From CSBr16-58 sp051859825 (GTDB taxonomy: Bacteria > Bacteroidota > Bacteroidia > Flavobacteriales > Schleiferiaceae), in assembly GCA_051859825.1 (NCBI GenBank), contig JBHYFA010000024.1, positions 1 to 32,606 on the forward strand: 32,606 bases of DNA, read 5' to 3'. The notes beneath the pieces were generated by a model that was given only the letters and a program-made list of their open reading frames with translations, made no database searches and was not told the origin of the DNA. This document shows positions 29,038-32,606 of this stretch, piece after piece (positions within the stretch are counted from its first letter, which is position 1; every line of letters begins with the position of its first letter). The translations under genes and the position numbers were made by a program.

Positions 29038-30153
29038 TTGTTCGCGGTGAATATTCAGTTCGGGATTTCTTTATTTTTATTGGTAGTAACCTCGGTTTTC
29101 TTCTTAGTGCAGGTTTTTTTTCTGATTCGGATGCTGCGTTTTAAGCCCATTCGCAGAAAGTTTGAAGCCGATTCAGGAGTGAGTGTTGTGGTATGCGGGA
29201 GGAATGCAGCTCGAAACTGGGAAAAGTTGTTGCCAAGGTTGTTTTCGCAGAATCACCCAGATTTTGAGGTGGTGGCTGTCAACGATCGTTCAACCGATGA
29301 AACGGAGGAGGTGTTGGAGAATTTTGCCAAGCGCTATCCCAACCTTAAAGTGGTGCGTGTGGAAGATAATGATCGCTTTTATATCGGGAAAAAATTTGCC
29401 TTGACTCTGGGGATAAAGGCGGCTAAATACGATAATCTCGTGCTTACCGACTCCGATTGTGTTCCCGATTCGCCTAATTGGCTTGTGCGCATGGCAGCGG
29501 GTTTTCGATCGGCACAGGTTGTTTTGGGCTACGGTGATTACGAGGCGGAAAAAGGCTTGCTCAACAGTTTCATTCGCTGGGAGACTCTCCAAACGGCCTT
29601 GATGGGTTTTTCTGCCGCTAGTGCCGGACGCCCCTATATGGCATTGGGGAGGAATTTAGCCTACACCAAAGATTTGTTTTTCAAGCGCAAAGGTTTTTAC
29701 GACCACATGCATATTCCCATGGGCGATGATGATTTGTTTGTCAATCACGCCGCGCCCTACGCCAAAATTACCTGGGTGGCGCATCCCGAAGCCAAAACTC
29801 TTAGCATACCCAAAACCACATATAAAGATTGGTGGAATCAGAAGCGCAGGCATTTGGAAGCGAGCAAGCACTATCGTTTTGCCAGTAAATTTATGCTGGG
29901 CTTGTACGGAATGAGTAAAGCCGGTTTTTTTCTCGCCTGCATTGTTTTGTTGTTTACCGAGTTCATGTTCTTTGCCTTAGGTATGTTTGTGGTGTACATG
30001 ATTATGCTCACGGTGGCTTCGTATCGTTTCAGTCGTTTTTGGGATTTAGGAAAAATAGGCTGGTATGGTCCGTGGCTCGATCTTATTCTGATACATATAC
30101 AAGGTATGGTAATGATTGCTAATTTTTTTCGCTGGAAAAAACCAACATGGTAA
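29038..30153 (+). CDS. Membrane glycosyltransferase, family 2
   Basis: About 371 residues. One N-terminal transmembrane helix (FGISLFLLVVTSVFFLVQVFFLIRML), a cytoplasmic GT2 GT-A domain, then two C-terminal transmembrane helices (FFLACIVLLFTEFMFFALGMFVVYMIMLTVASY). Catalytic landmarks are VSVVVCGRNA, VVAVNDRSTDET, the DxD-like LTDSDCVP, and QKRRHLEASKHYRF, a Q/RxxRW-like region. This layout is that of processive or lipid-linked sugar transferases acting at the inner membrane; the acceptor is unknown. There is no ATG at the start; TTG at 29038 (after GGAAGAG) or GTG at 29047 are the options. It is 3 bp upstream of rsmG and co-transcribed with it. Confidence 0.85.
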   Translation: MFAVNIQFGISLFLLVVTSVFFLVQVFFLIRMLRFKPIRRKFEADSGVSVVVCGRNAARNWEKLLPRLFSQNHPDFEVVAVNDRSTDETEEVLENFAKRYPNLKVVRVEDNDRFYIGKKFALTLGIKAAKYDNLVLTDSDCVPDSPNWLVRMAAGFRSAQVVLGYGDYEAEKGLLNSFIRWETLQTALMGFSAASAGRPYMALGRNLAYTKDLFFKRKGFYDHMHIPMGDDDLFVNHAAPYAKITWVAHPEAKTLSIPKTTYKDWWNQKRRHLEASKHYRFASKFMLGLYGMSKAGFFLACIVLLFTEFMFFALGMFVVYMIMLTVASYRFSRFWDLGKIGWYGPWLDLILIHIQGMVMIANFFRWKKPTW

Positions 30154-30156
30154 AAG

Positions 30157-30774
30157 ATGCATCCTCAAGACTATTTTACACTTACCGAAAAGCAGATAGA
30201 GCAGTTTGATGCTTTACCTGAGCTTTACCGCGAATGGAATGCCGCCATCAACGTGATTTCCCGCAAGGATATCGATTATCTTATGGAGCGTCATGTAATG
30301 CATTCCTTGGGTATTGCCAAGGTAATTCAATTTCCTGCGGGAGCCAAGGTGCTCGATATTGGCACGGGAGGTGGTTTTCCCGGTATTCCTTTGGCAATAC
30401 TTTTCCCCGAGGTGCAGTTTCATTTGGTTGATTCTATAGGCAAAAAAATTAAAGTAGTGGAAGCGGTTGCTGAGCGTATCGGACTGCAAAATCTCACCGC
30501 CGAGCACGCCCGCGCCGAGCAAGTCAAGGGGCAATTTCACTACATCGTAAGCAGGGCGGTTACGGCATTTGATCGCTTTTTGCCGTGGACTAAGGGCAAG
30601 TTTTTCAAAGCGCCTATTCATTCGAGTTTTGCCAATGGGATATTCTATCTCAAGGGAGGAGATTTAACTGAAGAACTCGCTGCTCATAAGGATCGCATTG
30701 AGGTTTTTCCCTTAACCGATTTTTTTTCGGAGGATTTTTTTCAGACTAAGGCAGTGGTGTATTGGAGGAGGTGA
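30157..30774 (+). CDS. rsmG: 16S rRNA (guanine-527-N7)-methyltransferase
   Basis: Methylates G527 of 16S rRNA using S-adenosylmethionine; loss gives low-level streptomycin resistance in many bacteria. The 205-residue length is normal. The N-terminal helix ends in WNAAINVISRKDIDYLMERHVMHSL. The SAM-binding motif is VLDIGTGGGFPGIPLAILFPEVQFHLVDSIGKK, and later HYIVSRAVTAFDRFLPW and FYLKGGDL complete the family pattern. It starts 3 bp after the GT2 gene. It is convergent with alkB across a 69-bp gap in which no clear terminator was identified. Confidence 0.95.
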   Translation: MHPQDYFTLTEKQIEQFDALPELYREWNAAINVISRKDIDYLMERHVMHSLGIAKVIQFPAGAKVLDIGTGGGFPGIPLAILFPEVQFHLVDSIGKKIKVVEAVAERIGLQNLTAEHARAEQVKGQFHYIVSRAVTAFDRFLPWTKGKFFKAPIHSSFANGIFYLKGGDLTEELAAHKDRIEVFPLTDFFSEDFFQTKAVVYWRR

Positions 30775-30843
30775 GACTATTCCCAATGTTGCTCTTAACA
30801 AACCTAGGTGTCCGTGCGGAAGGCTCCTGCTTAACCTTAGTAT

Positions 30844-31863
30844 TTACTTCATCAACCGGTGCATCACCCTAAACCATAATGGTGGAATCAACGCCAGCAG
30901 CATCATTCCGGGATATCCGGTGGGCATTTGCGGACTGTTGTCGTGATGCCGCAGTAGTGGGTATTTTCGGCTGGCGATGTAGTGGTGGTCGGAGTGGCGG
31001 GAGAGTTCGAGTAAGAGTAAGCGTCCGATTGGGTGATTGGAATTCCATGAGTGAGCGGGCAGAGTTCGTTCGTAGCGATCGCCTTTTTTCTGGCGACGAA
31101 GTCCGTAGTGCTCGATGTAATTCACCGTTTCTAAAAGTAAGAACCCAATCACCGCGGCAGCGATGAAAGCCAAGAGGATTTTCAAGCCAAAGATCCAGCC
31201 GATGATTGTCAAGAACAGCAACTGCAAGATTTGAAAGCGCAGCATTTCGTTATGCCACGACCAAAAGGATAATCCTTCGTTGAGGAGACGTTTCTTTTCT
31301 AATCGCCAGGCGGATATCCAGGTTCCAGCCACGGAGCGCAGATGAAACGCAAAGAGTGTTTCCCCATATCTAGCTGAAGAAGGGTCTTCATCGGTAGATA
31401 CGTTTTTATGATGGCCGCGATTGTGTTCGATAAAAAAGTGCATATATAATGAAGTAAGCAATAAAGCCTTGCTCATGTTTTGCTCATACTTGGTAAGTCG
31501 ATGACCCAGTTCGTGTGCTGCATTGATACCAATCACACCACAAGCCAACCCCATAGCGGTGATGTTTCCCACCCATTCTACTGTGGAAGTGACGTTTTGC
31601 ATGCTAAAGAGAAAGTATAGTAATACGCCAAATTGTGTTGGAACAAGTCCGTACAGCAGCCAGTCGTAAACTGGATCTGCAAGAACCTGTTTTTCCTCTT
31701 CTTCATTGAGGTTTACGGTGGATGCGGAGGAGAATAATTCCAAAGCAGGAACCAATCCGAAAAGCACAATCAGAGCCGTAAAAGACCACCAACTAGGAAG
31801 GTAAATAGAAAGAATTACCAGAATTGGTGTAGTGTAAACCGCAAGATACTTCCATTTATTCAT
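30844..31863 (-). CDS. alkB: AlkB-type alkane 1-monooxygenase (membrane di-iron)
   Basis: An integral membrane di-iron hydroxylase of about 339 residues. Multiple hydrophobic segments surround the three histidine boxes HELGHR (~117), EHNRGHHKNV (~146) and SRHSDHH (~288), plus NYIEHYGL (~248). This set distinguishes AlkB alkane hydroxylases and close relatives from fatty-acid desaturases. The expected reaction is terminal hydroxylation of a medium-chain alkane or related alkyl chain with electrons from rubredoxin. No rubredoxin, rubredoxin reductase, alcohol dehydrogenase or regulator is adjacent, so the physiological substrate is uncertain. The start is placed at the ATG at 31863 (MNKWKYLAVYTTP); the longer frame begins with TTG at 31905 and adds 14 residues. 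Confidence 0.85.
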   Translation of the reverse strand: MNKWKYLAVYTTPILVILSIYLPSWWSFTALIVLFGLVPALELFSSASTVNLNEEEEKQVLADPVYDWLLYGLVPTQFGVLLYFLFSMQNVTSTVEWVGNITAMGLACGVIGINAAHELGHRLTKYEQNMSKALLLTSLYMHFFIEHNRGHHKNVSTDEDPSSARYGETLFAFHLRSVAGTWISAWRLEKKRLLNEGLSFWSWHNEMLRFQILQLLFLTIIGWIFGLKILLAFIAAAVIGFLLLETVNYIEHYGLRRQKKGDRYERTLPAHSWNSNHPIGRLLLLELSRHSDHHYIASRKYPLLRHHDNSPQMPTGYPGMMLLALIPPLWFRVMHRLMK

Positions 31864-31905
31864 TTCAACATATTTGATTTTTTCGGTATGAAATAACTCG
31901 GACAA

Positions 31906-32397
31906 TCATAACGAATTGTTGATTTGTGAGTTATGAAGGTTTTTTTATTAGAAAACACCGATCTTTTTCAGCATGGTAAAGATAGTTTTTTTTCTTGAAT
32001 ATTCGAGGAGGTAGTTATTTTAATTTGCCTGTAAATTGCCGAACATCCACACGTTTTCGATTGTCAACAACTCAGCGCAGTTCAACAGTTGGTTTCAGAT
32101 TAGCTTTAGTTGATTAGAACTTATCCATAGTTTTCAAACGCATGTTTTAGAAAGTTAAATAACGCAGCTTGAAGCTATCTGAGTCTTAAGACAGGACTTG
32201 GCAGAATCATACTTTTTTGAGGCGTTCGGGATTTTGTTTTGTATTGGCATACTTCTTGGCATAACACTGCGAATTTATGTTAAAGGTTCTCTATTCCTTG
32301 ACGTATATTAGCCGCCGGATTTTTGAGATTTTAGAAAGTTTGTAATTTTTCTTCGTGAGAGATTACCAACGCCTAAAAACGTTTGATCCGTAAATGA
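31906..32397. other. Gene-free stretch upstream of alkB
   Basis: About 490 bp, AT-rich, with frequent stops in all frames and no recognisable protein, tRNA or repeat. It must hold the alkB promoter, but no perfect TAnnTTTG box was found on the minus strand near the start; the closest is TATCTTTA near 31976-31983. A short similarity to the MITE-like element (GATAGCTTC then CGTTAT, minus strand, ~32150-32185) was too weak to call. Confidence 0.5.
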
Positions 32398-32554
32398 CTA
32401 ATTAGTGTCTGTCTATAAAGTCCGATAGCTTCGTTATGCTCAGTTAAAAATAAAGTCACTTACTTCGGTAAGCTCATTATTTTTAACTTTCGCAAGCCTC
32501 GCTCTCGAACTTTCTAGTTCAGCCACTTTGACTTTTTAGACAAGCTCTAATTAG
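32398..32554 (+). repeat. MITE-like element, copy D, with flanking CTAATTAG
   Basis: The element proper is 32406-32546. Its left end TGTCTGTCTATAAAGTCC is identical to copy A for 28 bases and continues through GATAGCTTCGTTATGCTCA. The right part, TTCGCAAGCCTCGCTCTCGA then ACTTTCTAG, also matches copy A. The internal stem differs in sequence but still pairs perfectly: AGTTAAAAATAA (32442-32453) with TTATTTTTAACT (32477-32488), capped by CTTAC-TTCG-GTAAG (32459-32472). The 8-bp word CTAATTAG lies directly on each side (32398-32405, 32547-32554), as a target-site duplication would. Confidence 0.75.
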
Positions 32555-32606
32555 AGTCTGTCCATAAAGTCGGAATGTCTAGGCTAGAAAGTTCGAGGAC
32601 AAGGCA
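32555..32606 (-). repeat. MITE-like element, copy E, inverted and cut by the window end
   Basis: AGTCTGTCCATAAAGTCGG followed by GCTAGAAAGTTCGAGGACAAGGCA corresponds to the reverse complement of the right half of copy A (TGTCTGTCCATAAAGT, CTAGAAAGTTCGAGAGCGAGGC). It begins directly after the CTAATTAG that flanks copy D, so D and E face each other as an inverted pair. Only about 52 bp is inside the window. Confidence 0.65.

Noticed and set aside
30775..30843. Terminator between rsmG and alkB
   Set aside because: I searched the 69-bp convergent gap by eye and found no stem followed by a T tract on either strand good enough to report.
32140..32190. Further degenerate MITE-like copy upstream of alkB
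   Set aside because: Only GATAGCTTC and CGTTAT match on the minus strand, with a 6-bp interruption; other conserved blocks are missing, so chance is likely.

Overview
The window is a stretch of core chromosome from a member of the Bacteroidota, most likely a flavobacteria-like lineage. Several signs agree. Type IX secretion (T9SS) genes are present: a PorX-type regulator, a DUF5103/Plug protein and a large cargo protein with a C-terminal sorting domain. The parA-parB-DUF5683-dapB-lepB-wbqC gene order is typical of the phylum, as is a DUF3276 (PUR-family) gene. Many genes are preceded by the Bacteroidota -7 promoter box TAnnTTTG rather than by strong Shine-Dalgarno sites. Genus and species cannot be assigned from the sequence alone.

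Layout. (1) 1-3446, leftward: porX, tsaE and alanine dehydrogenase in a tight operon, ending in a ~38-bp tandem repeat and a palindromic repeat at the window edge. (2) 3482-5520, rightward: an HD phosphohydrolase, two palindromic heptad-type repeat elements, and a small RRM RNA-binding protein with a long structured leader and its own terminator. (3) 5532-10923, leftward operon: parA, parB, DUF5683 protein, dapB, lepB, wbqC. (4) 11415-14701, leftward: DUF3276 gene and clpB, separated by a long hairpin and a MITE-like element. (5) 14822-19663, leftward: a 1613-aa modular T9SS cargo protein. (6) 19828-22661, leftward: 2-oxoacid dehydrogenase E2, a DEDDh exonuclease and a FAH-family hydrolase. 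(7) 22948-25400, leftward: a small coiled-coil gene, zapA, a 6S-like RNA and rny. (8) 25459-28941, leftward: T9SS Plug and a DPP4-type S9 peptidase. (9) 29038-30774, rightward: a membrane GT2 glycosyltransferase and rsmG. (10) 30844-31863, leftward: an AlkB-type alkane monooxygenase. (11) 31864-32606: no gene recognised, ending in two copies of the MITE-like element.

Most genes are housekeeping: chromosome segregation, division, protein quality control, RNA turnover, export. They are interleaved with envelope and secretion functions. No phage, IS transposase, CRISPR array, tRNA or rRNA was seen.

The least explained signals are non-coding. One is a family of ~110-150-bp elements near 11953, 22834, 32406 and 32555. 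They share conserved flanks but carry different internal hairpins whose pairing is preserved. Another is a set of palindromic elements built from degenerate CACAAAG/CACGAAA units. A third is a possible alternative-pairing leader in front of the RRM gene.

Several starts were moved inward from the longest open frame because that frame began at TTG or because a promoter box lies inside it: clpB, E2, zapA, the coiled-coil gene, Plug and alkB.
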